DNA of 64,000 nt from Mucilaginibacter boryungensis. Lineage in GTDB: Bacteria; Bacteroidota; Bacteroidia; Sphingobacteriales; Sphingobacteriaceae. Shown one piece after another: positions 9,443 to 19,045 of the stretch; position 1 is the first letter of the stretch, and the number at the start of each line of letters is the position of its first letter. Below the pieces are notes generated by a model, which made no database searches, had not been told where the DNA came from, and was given only the letters and a program-made list of their open reading frames with translations. The DNA lies in NCBI RefSeq assembly GCF_015221995.1, contig NZ_JADFFM010000001.1:620001-684000 (forward strand), read 5' to 3'. The translations under genes were made by a program, and so were the position numbers.

Positions 9443-11284
9443 ATGAGCAGGAAGATAGCGATAACGATATTAAGTTTTGTAAGCCTGGCGTTTGCTACCC
9501 ATGCGCAGGATACCGTGCATTATACCGGGAATACGGTGGTGAATGTGGATTATCACGATGGGCGGTTAACCCCGGCGGTAGGTGTGCACAATATGCAGAT
9601 ATTCCGTGCCAACCGTGAGCATCCTGAACTGGCTGAAGGCTTTGGTTTTACTTATAACCATGCCCCCATGCTGGCTTACTGGAACAACACTTTTTATGTA
9701 GAATACCTGAGCGATAAAGTAGGAGAGAGCGTTCCACCGGGACAAACGCTGCTCATTACCTCAAAAGACGGCCAAAACTGGAGCAAGCCCGAAGTTATTT
9801 TTCCTCAGTATAAAATACCTGACGGTACAACTAAAGAAGGCCACACGCAGGTAGCTAAAGACCTGTATTCGGTAATGCATCAGCGGATGGGTTTTTATAC
9901 TTCCAAATCTAAACGCTTGCTGGTGCTGGGCTTTTATGGGATAGTATTAGAACCGCATGACGACCCTAATGATGGGTTGGGCATTGGCCGCGTTGTCCGC
10001 GAAGTTTTACCCAATGGTAAGTATGGCCCCATCTATTTTATCCACTACAACCCTAAATGGAACGAAAAAAACACCTCGTACCCGTTTTACAAAACCAGCA
10101 AGGATAAAGGTTTTGTACAAGCCTGCGATGAGTTAATGGCCAATCCCTTAATGATGATGCAATGGGTGGAAGAAACCGACCGGAAAGATCCGTTGATCCC
10201 ACTGCATAAGGAATATAAGGCGTTTAGTTTTTATCACCTGCCGGATGGGAGGGTAGTGGGGTTATGGAAAAACGGCCTGACCGCCATCAGTAAAGATAAT
10301 GGCAAAACCTGGCCGACTAATGCCACCCGTGCACCGCGCATAGTAACCAGCAATGCCAAAATATGGGGCCAGCGCACATCTGATGGTAAATATGCTACCG
10401 TATACAATCCGTCGGAATTCAGATGGCCGCTGGCGGTATCGGTAAGTAAAGATGGACTGGATTATACCAACCTGCTGCTGGTAAACGGCGAGATATCAAC
10501 CATGCGTTATGGGGGTGCTTATAAATCATACGGGCCGCAGTATACCCGTGGTATTATTGAAGGCAACGGCGTAGTACCCGATGGCAAGTTGTGGGTAACC
10601 TACAGCATGAACAAGGAAGATATTTGGGTATCCAGCATCCCCGTGCCTATCACCGATATGGCCGATGGCCCGGCTAATGATGATTTTAATGCACTGCCTG
10701 CTGGTCACGAGCTGGACAAATGGAATACGTTTAGTCCGCTGTGGGCAAAGGTTGAAATAGAAAAAATGAGCGATGGTACGAAGGCTTTAGCACTGAACGA
10801 CCACGACCCATTTGACTACGCCCGTGCCGAACGTGTGGTGCCCGAAGGTAAACGCATGTCGGTTGATTTTACGTTGGTGCCGGGACAAAATAATACCGGT
10901 ATGCTGGATATAGAATTCCAGGATGCAAAAGGTAACGCAGCCATCAGGCTAACGCTTGATTCAACGGGGGCATTTATCACTAAGGCGGGGTATCGCAACA
11001 AAAACCTGATGAAATATGAGGCAAATAAGCCGCTGCACATCATTTTGAAACTAAATACTGATACCCGTTTTTACAGTCTGAACATTAATGGAAAAGATTT
11101 GGCGCCCAACCTGTTCTTCGCGCCGGTATTGGCGATAAAAAGGGTGGTGTTCCGCACAGGCAGCGTGCGCCGTTTCCCTGATGCGGATACCCCAACCGAT
11201 CAGGATTACGACTTGCCAAAAGCAGGCGAGCAGGCAAAACCAGCGGTATTTTATATCAAATCATTTAAAACAGGAAAATATTAG
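9443..11284 (+). CDS. Exported sialidase-like beta-propeller protein with C-terminal beta-sandwich
   Basis: 613 residues with a signal peptide (cut near FATHAQ, residue 22). Residues about 30-410 form a propeller with Asp-box-like repeats (TSKDGQNWSKPE at about 106, SKDNGKTWP at about 283, SKDGLDYTN at about 335). Residues about 415-613 look like a beta-sandwich (concanavalin-like) domain. Sialidase-fold enzymes hydrolyse 2-keto-3-deoxy acid glycosides. RG-II contains two such sugars, Kdo and DHA, and the DHA hydrolase family GH143 is my preferred but unproven assignment. It lies between GH43 and an esterase in the same transcript. The function remains inference; it could instead be an uncharacterised family. 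Confidence 0.6.
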   Translation: MSRKIAITILSFVSLAFATHAQDTVHYTGNTVVNVDYHDGRLTPAVGVHNMQIFRANREHPELAEGFGFTYNHAPMLAYWNNTFYVEYLSDKVGESVPPGQTLLITSKDGQNWSKPEVIFPQYKIPDGTTKEGHTQVAKDLYSVMHQRMGFYTSKSKRLLVLGFYGIVLEPHDDPNDGLGIGRVVREVLPNGKYGPIYFIHYNPKWNEKNTSYPFYKTSKDKGFVQACDELMANPLMMMQWVEETDRKDPLIPLHKEYKAFSFYHLPDGRVVGLWKNGLTAISKDNGKTWPTNATRAPRIVTSNAKIWGQRTSDGKYATVYNPSEFRWPLAVSVSKDGLDYTNLLLVNGEISTMRYGGAYKSYGPQYTRGIIEGNGVVPDGKLWVTYSMNKEDIWVSSIPVPITDMADGPANDDFNALPAGHELDKWNTFSPLWAKVEIEKMSDGTKALALNDHDPFDYARAERVVPEGKRMSVDFTLVPGQNNTGMLDIEFQDAKGNAAIRLTLDSTGAFITKAGYRNKNLMKYEANKPLHIILKLNTDTRFYSLNINGKDLAPNLFFAPVLAIKRVVFRTGSVRRFPDADTPTDQDYDLPKAGEQAKPAVFYIKSFKTGKY

Positions 11285-11287
11285 CAG

Positions 11288-12745
11288 ATGAAAAGAAGTG
11301 GTGTAGTTGCTGTGTTAATATTGCTGTTATGCTGCTTTGGTGGCTATGCCGAAGTGGTACTGCCTAAAATATTGGGTAATGGTATGGTATTGCAGCGCGA
11401 GAAACCTGTACCTATTTGGGGAACTGCTGCTGCGGGTGAAAAGGTTACTGTTAAGTTCAATAAACAAACTAAAACAACAACTGCCGATGCCGCAGGAAAC
11501 TGGAAGTTAATGCTTGATGCCATGCCGGCATCGGCTAAAGGCGCCACCTTAACCATTTCAGGTACAAATACCATTAAGCTTACCGATATTTTGGTGGGTG
11601 AAGTTTGGTTGTGTTCAGGGCAGTCGAATATGTTGTACGAGATGCGCAAGAACAGTAAAGTGAACAAGCCCGATACTATGACCACGGCCTATTCGCCGGT
11701 TGATGAGATCGAGCACGCTCATAATCCGCAGATACGAATATTTTTGGTGACGCAGAAAAACCTGGCCAAGCCCGATTCTACCCATTCGGGCTGGAGCATC
11801 GCGCAGGATTCGGCTTTGCGGGCATTTTCGGCAGCAGGTTACTTCTTCGCCAAAAACTTAAATCACGATTTAAATGTACCCGTGGGCGTAGTTTGCGCGG
11901 CCGTAAGCGGCAGCCGCATTGAGCCCTGGATACCCGAAACGGCATTTGCTGAGTCGCCCTATTTTAAACGGGTAAGTAAAGATTCGGCCCAGGTAAGCGG
12001 TGCCGATGGTAAATTCTGGCACCGTATGATCTCACCCTTAGCGCCATTGGCTATCCGCGGCTTTTTATGGTACCAGGGCGAAGCTAATATGACAGAAACA
12101 GTTAGCTACATCCACAAAATGCAGTTGCTGATCAACAGCTGGCGCGATGCCTGGCATGAACCGACCATGCCGTTTTATTACGTGGAGATCGTGCCGTACT
12201 ACTATTCTAAAATGAAAAGTACGGTAACCATTAGCCCGCAAATGCTGCCCCGGTTTTGGGAAACACAAAGCCAGGTACAAAACATCCCCAACACAGGCAT
12301 GATCATCACTACCGATTTAAACGATGACGTTAAAAACCTGCACCCGCCATTTAAATGGGAAGTAGGCAGGCGCCTGGAATTGCTGGCTTTAGCCAAAACC
12401 TACAAAAAGCCGGTGGTGTATTCAGGCCCGGTTTATAAGCAAATGCACAGCAGCGAAAACAAAATTATATTAGAATTTACAGGCGTAAGTAAAGGATTGA
12501 TCAGCCGCGATGGCAAGCCGCTTAACTATTTTACCATAGCCGGGACTGATGGCGTATTTGTTGATGCCAACGCTGTAATTAAAGGTAATACAATTGAGGT
12601 TTCAACCCCCTCAGTAAGCAAACCAACCGCGGTGCGCTTCGCCTGGAGCGAAGATGCCCAGCCTAATTTTTACAATAAAGATGGTTTCCCTGCCGCGCCT
12701 TTCCGCACGGATAACCCTTTGAAATTTAACCCAACCGATAACTAA
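11288..12745 (+). CDS. SGNH hydrolase of the sialate O-acetylesterase type
   Basis: Carbohydrate O-acetylesterase of 485 residues that removes acetyl groups blocking other enzymes; RG-II carries acetyl groups on aceric acid and methylfucose. A signal peptide is seen at 1-21. An N-terminal beta-sandwich (about 25-105) precedes the SGNH fold: block I GQSNM with nucleophile Ser 113, the block II region CAAVSGSRIEPW (about 203), block III WYQGEAN (about 261-267), and the catalytic Asp/His region DDVKNLHPP with His 352. Its start is 3 bp after the previous stop, so the genes are probably co-translated. Family could be CE6- or CE20-like; I cannot separate them here. Confidence 0.82.
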   Translation: MKRSGVVAVLILLLCCFGGYAEVVLPKILGNGMVLQREKPVPIWGTAAAGEKVTVKFNKQTKTTTADAAGNWKLMLDAMPASAKGATLTISGTNTIKLTDILVGEVWLCSGQSNMLYEMRKNSKVNKPDTMTTAYSPVDEIEHAHNPQIRIFLVTQKNLAKPDSTHSGWSIAQDSALRAFSAAGYFFAKNLNHDLNVPVGVVCAAVSGSRIEPWIPETAFAESPYFKRVSKDSAQVSGADGKFWHRMISPLAPLAIRGFLWYQGEANMTETVSYIHKMQLLINSWRDAWHEPTMPFYYVEIVPYYYSKMKSTVTISPQMLPRFWETQSQVQNIPNTGMIITTDLNDDVKNLHPPFKWEVGRRLELLALAKTYKKPVVYSGPVYKQMHSSENKIILEFTGVSKGLISRDGKPLNYFTIAGTDGVFVDANAVIKGNTIEVSTPSVSKPTAVRFAWSEDAQPNFYNKDGFPAAPFRTDNPLKFNPTDN

Positions 12746-12750
12746 TCCTT

Positions 12751-15552
12751 ATGAAAACTGCCGGATATAAATTACTACTGTTTGCTGTGCTGATCTTATC
12801 AGCCATAACTACCCGCGCCCAGGAAACGCAAAAAATATTCCTGAGCGGTACCGGCAGCGATCGTACCGTAAACTGGCAATTCTTTTGTACCGAAGGCCGT
12901 AATTCGGGCAAATGGACAACCATTCCCGTGCCCTCAAACTGGGAGTTGCAAGGCTTTGGTAAATACAACTACGGGTTGGATAAGGACAGCCTTAAAGGCC
13001 GTGAGAAAGGCTTGTACAAGCACGAATTTATGGTGCCGGCCAACTGGCAGGGCAAAGCTATCAATATTGTTTTTGATGGCGTAATGACCGATACAGAAGT
13101 TAAAATAAACGGCAAACCGGCAGGCGATATGCACCAGGGTTCATTCTACCGTTTTAAATATGATATCAGTAAATTATTAAACTACGGCAAAACCAATTTG
13201 CTGGAAGTAACTGTCGCCAAATATTCGGCCAATCCATCAGTTAACAACGCTGAACGTAAAGCTGATTTTTGGGTGTTCGGTGGCATATTTCGCCCGGTAT
13301 TTTTGGAAGTTTTCCCTGTGGCGCACATCAAACAGCAAGCGGTAAATGCCCGCGCTACCGGCGCTTTTGATGCGGTATTACAATTGGCTAATGCTAAAGC
13401 CGGCACAGTAACCGGACAGATTTATACTTTATCAGGACAAAAATTTGGCCCGGTATTTTCGACAAAAATAAATGCGGGCGATACGGCAGCTCATTTGAGG
13501 GCGGCTATCAAATCACCCAAATTATGGTCGCCAGAGTTTCCTAATCTTTATAATGTGGTATTTACCCTAAACCAGGGTGGGAAGATTGTGCACACTGTAA
13601 AACAACGTTTCGGCTTCCGTACGGTTGAACTGCGCGTGCACGATGGAATTTACGTGAACAATGTAAAGATCAAATTCAAAGGGGTTAACCGTCACTCGTT
13701 TTGGCCAACAACAGGCAGGGCTATGAATAAAACCCAAAGCATTGCCGATGTGAAAATGATCAAAGATATGAACATGAATGCGGTGCGGATGTCGCATTAT
13801 CCACCCGATGATCATTTCCTGGATGCCTGCGATTCATTAGGTCTTTTTGTGTTAGACGAGCTAACCGGCTGGCACGGCAATTACGATACTAAAGTGGGTG
13901 CCAAACTGGTGCATGAAATGATTGCTAAAGATGTAAATCACCCGGCTATAGTAATTTGGGATAACGGCAACGAGGGCGGTTTTAATCTTGAGCTTGACCA
14001 CCTGTTTGGCGAACTGGATATACAGCAACGCCCGCTTATCCACCCATGGACAATATTCAACGGCACCAACACACAGCATTATATCAACTACGATTATGGC
14101 ACCGCAACAAACTTCCACGGTCACGATGTAACTTTCCCAACAGAGTTTCTGCATGGCTTATATGATGGTGGCGCAGGTGCGGGCTTGGATGATTTTTGGG
14201 AACTGATGTGGCATACACCGCTTTCAGCTGGTGGTTTCATTTGGGTTTTTGCTGATGAGGACGTTGTGCGTACCGATAAAAACGGTGAACTGGATTCGGA
14301 TGGCGACCACGCGCCCGACGGTATTGTTGGCCCTTATCATGAAAAAGAAGGCAGCTATAACGCCATTAAGGAAATTTGGTGCCCGGTACGCCTTGATTCC
14401 CGCGAAATTACTCCCCGGTTTGATGGAAAATTGCATTTGGAGAACCGCTATTTCTATACCAATTTGAAGCAGTGTACTTTTAGTTATAAGCTTACCAAAC
14501 TGGCTAATCCATATCAAAAAATTGCACCAGATACCAAAACTGGCACCATTACAGCGCCCGATGTGGCTCCGGGTCAATATGGTTACCTACAAATGGCATT
14601 ACCCGCAGGCTGGCAAAATTACGATGTGTTATACATGACGGCTTACGGCCCTGATAAACGCGAACTATACACCTGGAGCTGGCCTATTACCGGGCACCAG
14701 GCAATTACCGCCCGTATGGTTACTAAAACCGGCGGCAGCAAACCTGTGATTACCACAACCGACTCGCTGTATAAAGTGAGCGCTAATGGTATAAACCTTG
14801 AATTTAGCCGTAACAGTGGTGTGCTGGTAAAAGTTAAAAATGCTAAGGGTGAGATACCGTTCAATAATGGACCTGTCCTTGCCGAGGGCGGCGAGAAAAC
14901 AGGCTTCAAGCAACTGAACTATCATTACGAAAACAATAATCTGGTAGTTGAGGGCGAGTTTGAGAAAAAAGCAAATGCCGCGCAATTAAAATGGACGATA
15001 TACCCTTCGGGTTGGGTTGAACTGGCCATGCGCTACTGGCCCGTAGGCGAGGAAGGCAATTTGTTAGGCATCAGTTTTTCCTATCCTGAAAAGGATGTTA
15101 AAGGGGTTATGTATATGGGCGATGGCCCTTATCGCGTTTGGAAAAACCGGATGAAAGGCGTTACATTGAATGTTTGGGATAAAAAATACAATAACACCAT
15201 AACAGGCAATCCTGAACCGAAGATAGAATATCCGGAATTCAAGGGGTATTATTCAAACCTGTACTGGCTGAAGCTGCAAACTACCGGTCAGCCGGTAACC
15301 ATTGTTTGTGATAACCAGGATGTATTTATGCGCCTGTTTACCCCGGCCAACCCTAAAAAGGTGTACAATACGGCACCGGCGTTCCCATCGGGCGATATCT
15401 CATTTATGAATGGCATCACACCGATTGGAACCAAATCGCAAAAGCCCGAAAAATTGGGTACACAGGGTTTCCCTAATAAATATTTTGATTACTACCGCGA
15501 TATTAACATGGCGTTACATATCACCTTGTATTTCGATTTTTCGGGGAAATGA
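12751..15552 (+). CDS. GH2 glycosidase (beta-galactosidase/beta-glucuronidase type)
   Basis: 933 residues with a signal peptide (ITTRAQ, about residue 24). The order is the GH2 sugar-binding jelly roll (about 55-190), immunoglobulin-like domain (about 190-290), and TIM barrel starting at FGFRTVELRVHDGIYVNN. The barrel holds GVNRHSFWP, the MSHYPPDDHFLDACDSLG segment and the acid/base Glu 408 in DNGNEGG. The nucleophile is probably Glu 465 in FPTEF. A long C-terminal beta-rich part (about 560-933) lacks the LacZ small-chain signature seen in the second GH2 of this locus, so the two are not recent duplicates. Stop and next start overlap (ATGA). GH2 enzymes of RG-II systems act on glucuronate, galactose or arabinopyranose; the choice is open. 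Confidence 0.85.
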   Translation: MKTAGYKLLLFAVLILSAITTRAQETQKIFLSGTGSDRTVNWQFFCTEGRNSGKWTTIPVPSNWELQGFGKYNYGLDKDSLKGREKGLYKHEFMVPANWQGKAINIVFDGVMTDTEVKINGKPAGDMHQGSFYRFKYDISKLLNYGKTNLLEVTVAKYSANPSVNNAERKADFWVFGGIFRPVFLEVFPVAHIKQQAVNARATGAFDAVLQLANAKAGTVTGQIYTLSGQKFGPVFSTKINAGDTAAHLRAAIKSPKLWSPEFPNLYNVVFTLNQGGKIVHTVKQRFGFRTVELRVHDGIYVNNVKIKFKGVNRHSFWPTTGRAMNKTQSIADVKMIKDMNMNAVRMSHYPPDDHFLDACDSLGLFVLDELTGWHGNYDTKVGAKLVHEMIAKDVNHPAIVIWDNGNEGGFNLELDHLFGELDIQQRPLIHPWTIFNGTNTQHYINYDYGTATNFHGHDVTFPTEFLHGLYDGGAGAGLDDFWELMWHTPLSAGGFIWVFADEDVVRTDKNGELDSDGDHAPDGIVGPYHEKEGSYNAIKEIWCPVRLDSREITPRFDGKLHLENRYFYTNLKQCTFSYKLTKLANPYQKIAPDTKTGTITAPDVAPGQYGYLQMALPAGWQNYDVLYMTAYGPDKRELYTWSWPITGHQAITARMVTKTGGSKPVITTTDSLYKVSANGINLEFSRNSGVLVKVKNAKGEIPFNNGPVLAEGGEKTGFKQLNYHYENNNLVVEGEFEKKANAAQLKWTIYPSGWVELAMRYWPVGEEGNLLGISFSYPEKDVKGVMYMGDGPYRVWKNRMKGVTLNVWDKKYNNTITGNPEPKIEYPEFKGYYSNLYWLKLQTTGQPVTIVCDNQDVFMRLFTPANPKKVYNTAPAFPSGDISFMNGITPIGTKSQKPEKLGTQGFPNKYFDYYRDINMALHITLYFDFSGK

Positions 15553-18293
15553 AAAACCGCATCCATATATTAACCCTGCTGGCATTGGTGCTTTTATCCT
15601 ATCAATGCTTTGCCGCTAGTGGCACACAAAACCTGCGCTGCGAAATGCTGGTGAACCCGCAAGGCATTGGCACAACACACCCGCGACTAAGCTGGGAAAT
15701 TACCGGCGATGGCCGCGGCATTATCCAAACTGCTTACCAAATATTGGTAGCCAGCACCCCTATAAAGCTGGCGGCAAACCAGGGCGACCTGTGGGATTCA
15801 CACAAAATGACGTCAGACCGCTCGGTGATGGTAGCCTATGCAGGCAAACTGCTGATGAGTCGCACGGCCTGTTATTGGAAAGTAAAGGTATGGACAACCA
15901 ACGGCGAAAGCGCCTGGAGTAACCCGGCGCAATGGACTATGGGCCTGCTTAACCCCGCCGACTGGAAAGCCAAATGGATAGGTTATGATAACGGCTTCCC
16001 CTGGGATAGCGTTTCTAAATTTTCAAGGCTATCCGCAAGGTATTATCGCAAGCAATTCGATGTCTCCCAAACCATAAAAAAAGCCACGGTTTACGTAGTA
16101 GGCTTAGGTCATTACGAACTGTTTGTGAACGGCAAACAAATCGGTGACCAGGTATTGTCTACCCCGCCAACCGATTATACCGAATCGGTGATCTACAATA
16201 CTTTTGACGTCACTAAAGAAATTAAGCCGGGTACAAACGCCATTGCCACTACCTTGGGTAACGGCAGATTTTTTACCATGCGGCCAAAGTATAAGCCTAA
16301 AAAAATAAAGGAATTTGGCTTCCCCAAAATGCTGCTGCAACTGGAATTGGAGTATACCAACGGCACCAAACAAACCATTGTGAGCGATGGCAGCTGGAAG
16401 TTTACCGCCGATGGCCCAATCCGTACTAACAACGAATACGATGGCGAGGAATACGACGCTACCAAAGAAATGGCGGGCTGGAACCATACAGGGTTTGATG
16501 ACAGTAAATGGCTGAAACCTGAACTGGTGCAAGCTCCGGGTGGGAAGCTGGTACCGCAAATGAATGAGCCTATCCGTGTGGTGAAGCTGGTTAAACCGGT
16601 ATCAATAAAACTGGTCAAACCGGGGATGTATGTGATGGATATGGGGCAGAATATGGCGGGCTGGCTGAATATGAAAGTTACAGGTAACCGGGGACAAAAA
16701 GTGCAGTTACGCTATGCGGAGACTACTAAAGATGGTGAGCTATACGTAACCAACCTGCGCGATGCCAAAGTGACCGACGTATACACCCTAAAAGGTGACG
16801 GCCCGGAAAGCTGGCACCCGGTATTTGTTTATCATGGCTTTCGTTACGTGGAAATTGTGAACTATCCTGGCACCCCAACGGTTGATGATTTTGAAGGCCA
16901 GGTAGTGAATGATGATCTGGAGATTACCGGCAGCTTTGAAACATCAAACGCGTTGGTAAACCGCATTTATCAAAACGCGGTTTGGGGTATACAGGCCAAC
17001 TATAAAGGTATGCCGTTGGATTGCCCTCAGCGTAACGAGCGTATGCCTTGGCTGGCCGACCATGCCACCGGCAGCTATAGCGAAAGCTTTGTGTTTGACA
17101 ACGCCAAACTTTACGCCAAATGGCTGGACGATATTGAACAAGCACAAAAACCAAACGGTTCTATCCCCGATGTGGCCCCTGCTTACTGGAATTACTACAG
17201 CGATAACATGACCTGGCCTGCTACGTACCTGCAGGTAGCCGATATGCTATACCAGCAATATGGCGATAAGGAACCTATTGCTAAGCATTATGCTTCTATG
17301 AAAAAGTGGCTGGCTTACATGCGCACTTTTATGAAGGATTACATTGAAACCAAGGACAAGTATGGCGACTGGTGCGTACCGCCTGAATCGCCGGAATTGA
17401 TCCATTCTAAAGATACCCTGCGCACAACAGATGGGCAGCTAATTGCGACAGCTTACTATTACCGACTGTTGGGCACTATGCAAAAGTTTGCCAAACTACT
17501 GAACAAGCCACAGGATATGCAGGAGTTTGCCGCGCTGGCCGCGAAGATCAAAGCCAGGTTTAATCAAAAATACTTTGATGCGAAAACGGCGCGGTACAGC
17601 AACAATTCGGTAACATCGAACCTGCTGCCTTTGTATTTTGATATGGTTCCGGCGGGTGAGCGCAAAGCTGTCTTTAAAAATATCGACGATAAAATTGTGG
17701 TGGCCAATACCGGGCATATCAGTACCGGGGTAATTGGCACGCAGTGGTTAATGCGCGGGTTGACAGATAATGGTCGCCCGGATATTGCCTGGCATATAGC
17801 TACCAACACTGATTACCCAAGCTGGGGCTATATGGTAAGCAAAGGCGCTACCACATTTTGGGAATTGTGGAACGGCGATACGGCTAATCCATCAATGAAT
17901 TCGCAAAACCATGTAATGCTTTTGGGCGATCTGCTGGTATGGTTTTATGAAGACTTGGCCGGTATCAAATCCGACGCAACGAGCACGGCTTTCAAAAAGA
18001 TCATTATGAAACCGGAAGCGGTTCGTGGACTGGATTTTGTGAACGCCAGTTATCATTCCATCCATGGCTTAATTAAAAGCGACTGGAAAAATATCGGAGG
18101 TAAATTCCATTGGAGCATTACTGTTCCGGCTAATACTACGGCGATGGTTTACGTCCCTGCAAAATCTGCGGAAGCGGTGACTGAAGGCGGTCAAAAAGCA
18201 AATGCGTCAAAAAGTGTGAAATTCATTAAGATGGAAAATGGACGGGCTGTGTTTGAAGTAGGTTCTGGAAATTACGTGTTTGACACTAAATAA
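15549..18293 (+). CDS. GH78 alpha-L-rhamnosidase (multidomain)
   Basis: 914 residues, signal peptide ending at about residue 22 (CFA). It has the full GH78 layout: an N-terminal fibronectin-like domain (NPQGIGTTHPRLSWEI), Bac_rhamnosid N domain (WKAKWIGYD, about 137), the concanavalin-like domain (about 350-450), (alpha/alpha)6 barrel and C-terminal sandwich. The general acid is Glu 497 in DCPQRNERMPW and the base is Glu 772 in ATTFWELWNG. It overlaps the upstream GH2 by 4 bp, so the two are translationally coupled. Rhamnose occurs in several RG-II side chains; the specific linkage is not visible. Confidence 0.92.
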   Translation: MKNRIHILTLLALVLLSYQCFAASGTQNLRCEMLVNPQGIGTTHPRLSWEITGDGRGIIQTAYQILVASTPIKLAANQGDLWDSHKMTSDRSVMVAYAGKLLMSRTACYWKVKVWTTNGESAWSNPAQWTMGLLNPADWKAKWIGYDNGFPWDSVSKFSRLSARYYRKQFDVSQTIKKATVYVVGLGHYELFVNGKQIGDQVLSTPPTDYTESVIYNTFDVTKEIKPGTNAIATTLGNGRFFTMRPKYKPKKIKEFGFPKMLLQLELEYTNGTKQTIVSDGSWKFTADGPIRTNNEYDGEEYDATKEMAGWNHTGFDDSKWLKPELVQAPGGKLVPQMNEPIRVVKLVKPVSIKLVKPGMYVMDMGQNMAGWLNMKVTGNRGQKVQLRYAETTKDGELYVTNLRDAKVTDVYTLKGDGPESWHPVFVYHGFRYVEIVNYPGTPTVDDFEGQVVNDDLEITGSFETSNALVNRIYQNAVWGIQANYKGMPLDCPQRNERMPWLADHATGSYSESFVFDNAKLYAKWLDDIEQAQKPNGSIPDVAPAYWNYYSDNMTWPATYLQVADMLYQQYGDKEPIAKHYASMKKWLAYMRTFMKDYIETKDKYGDWCVPPESPELIHSKDTLRTTDGQLIATAYYYRLLGTMQKFAKLLNKPQDMQEFAALAAKIKARFNQKYFDAKTARYSNNSVTSNLLPLYFDMVPAGERKAVFKNIDDKIVVANTGHISTGVIGTQWLMRGLTDNGRPDIAWHIATNTDYPSWGYMVSKGATTFWELWNGDTANPSMNSQNHVMLLGDLLVWFYEDLAGIKSDATSTAFKKIIMKPEAVRGLDFVNASYHSIHGLIKSDWKNIGGKFHWSITVPANTTAMVYVPAKSAEAVTEGGQKANASKSVKFIKMENGRAVFEVGSGNYVFDTK

Positions 18294-18311
18294 TTACGGG
18301 AAAATATCACC

Positions 18312-19043
18312 ATGAAAAAACTTACAATAACAGGAATTTTAGTAGCGGCGGGTTTGTCGTTCGCCACGATGGTTAATGCGCAGGAAGTATCTAAAATACC
18401 AGCTCCCTTATCCGCGGAAGCGCAAGCCAAAGCGGATGCCGATGTAGATAAAAAAGCCACAGAATATGTAGCCGCCCTAAACCTGACTGATGAGGCCAAA
18501 GCTACCCGGGTAAAGGAAGTGGTTTCTACTCATATGAAAGCCGTGCGCGATTGGAACAACACCCACAACGCCGATATGGTACCAGCTGGTATTAACCCGC
18601 TATCAGGTAAGCCATTAAGCGCTATGGATAGGCAGATCATCGTCAATTCGTCCATCCCTAAATCTGTACATGAAAACCTGATGACCGGCTTACGCAAAGA
18701 CCTGACTGAAGACCAGGTTGAAGTGATACTGGATAAATACACTATTGGCAAAGTAGCGTTCACGCTGAACGGTTATAAGTCCATCGTGCCCGACCTTACC
18801 CCGACCGAGGAAGCCGTGATTTTAGCCAATTTAAAACAGGCCCGCGAGCAGGCGGTCGACTTTAAAAACATCAAACAAATCTCGGCCATATTCGAGATTT
18901 ATAAAACCAAAAACGAGCAATACCTGAACGAGCACGGCCGCAACTGGCACCAATTATATGGCGACTACACCAAAATGATCATCGCAAAAAAAGCCGCCGA
19001 CAAAGCCGCGAAAGAAAAAGCAGAACAGGATAAAAAGAACTAA
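18312..19043 (+). CDS. DUF3826 family exported protein
   Basis: 243 residues, signal peptide ending at about residue 23 (MVNAQ). The mature part is mostly helical and charged, with a conserved-looking HMKAVRDWNNTHN segment, KVAFTLNGYKSIVPDLT in the middle and WHQLYGDYTKMI near the end, followed by a Lys/Ala-rich tail. I recall this family (DUF3826) as recurring in Bacteroidota pectin loci, but its role is unknown. It starts 18 bp after the GH78 stop and 2 bp before a sialidase-like gene. No catalytic motif is recognisable. Confidence 0.75.
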   Translation: MKKLTITGILVAAGLSFATMVNAQEVSKIPAPLSAEAQAKADADVDKKATEYVAALNLTDEAKATRVKEVVSTHMKAVRDWNNTHNADMVPAGINPLSGKPLSAMDRQIIVNSSIPKSVHENLMTGLRKDLTEDQVEVILDKYTIGKVAFTLNGYKSIVPDLTPTEEAVILANLKQAREQAVDFKNIKQISAIFEIYKTKNEQYLNEHGRNWHQLYGDYTKMIIAKKAADKAAKEKAEQDKKN

Positions 19044-19045
19044 AA

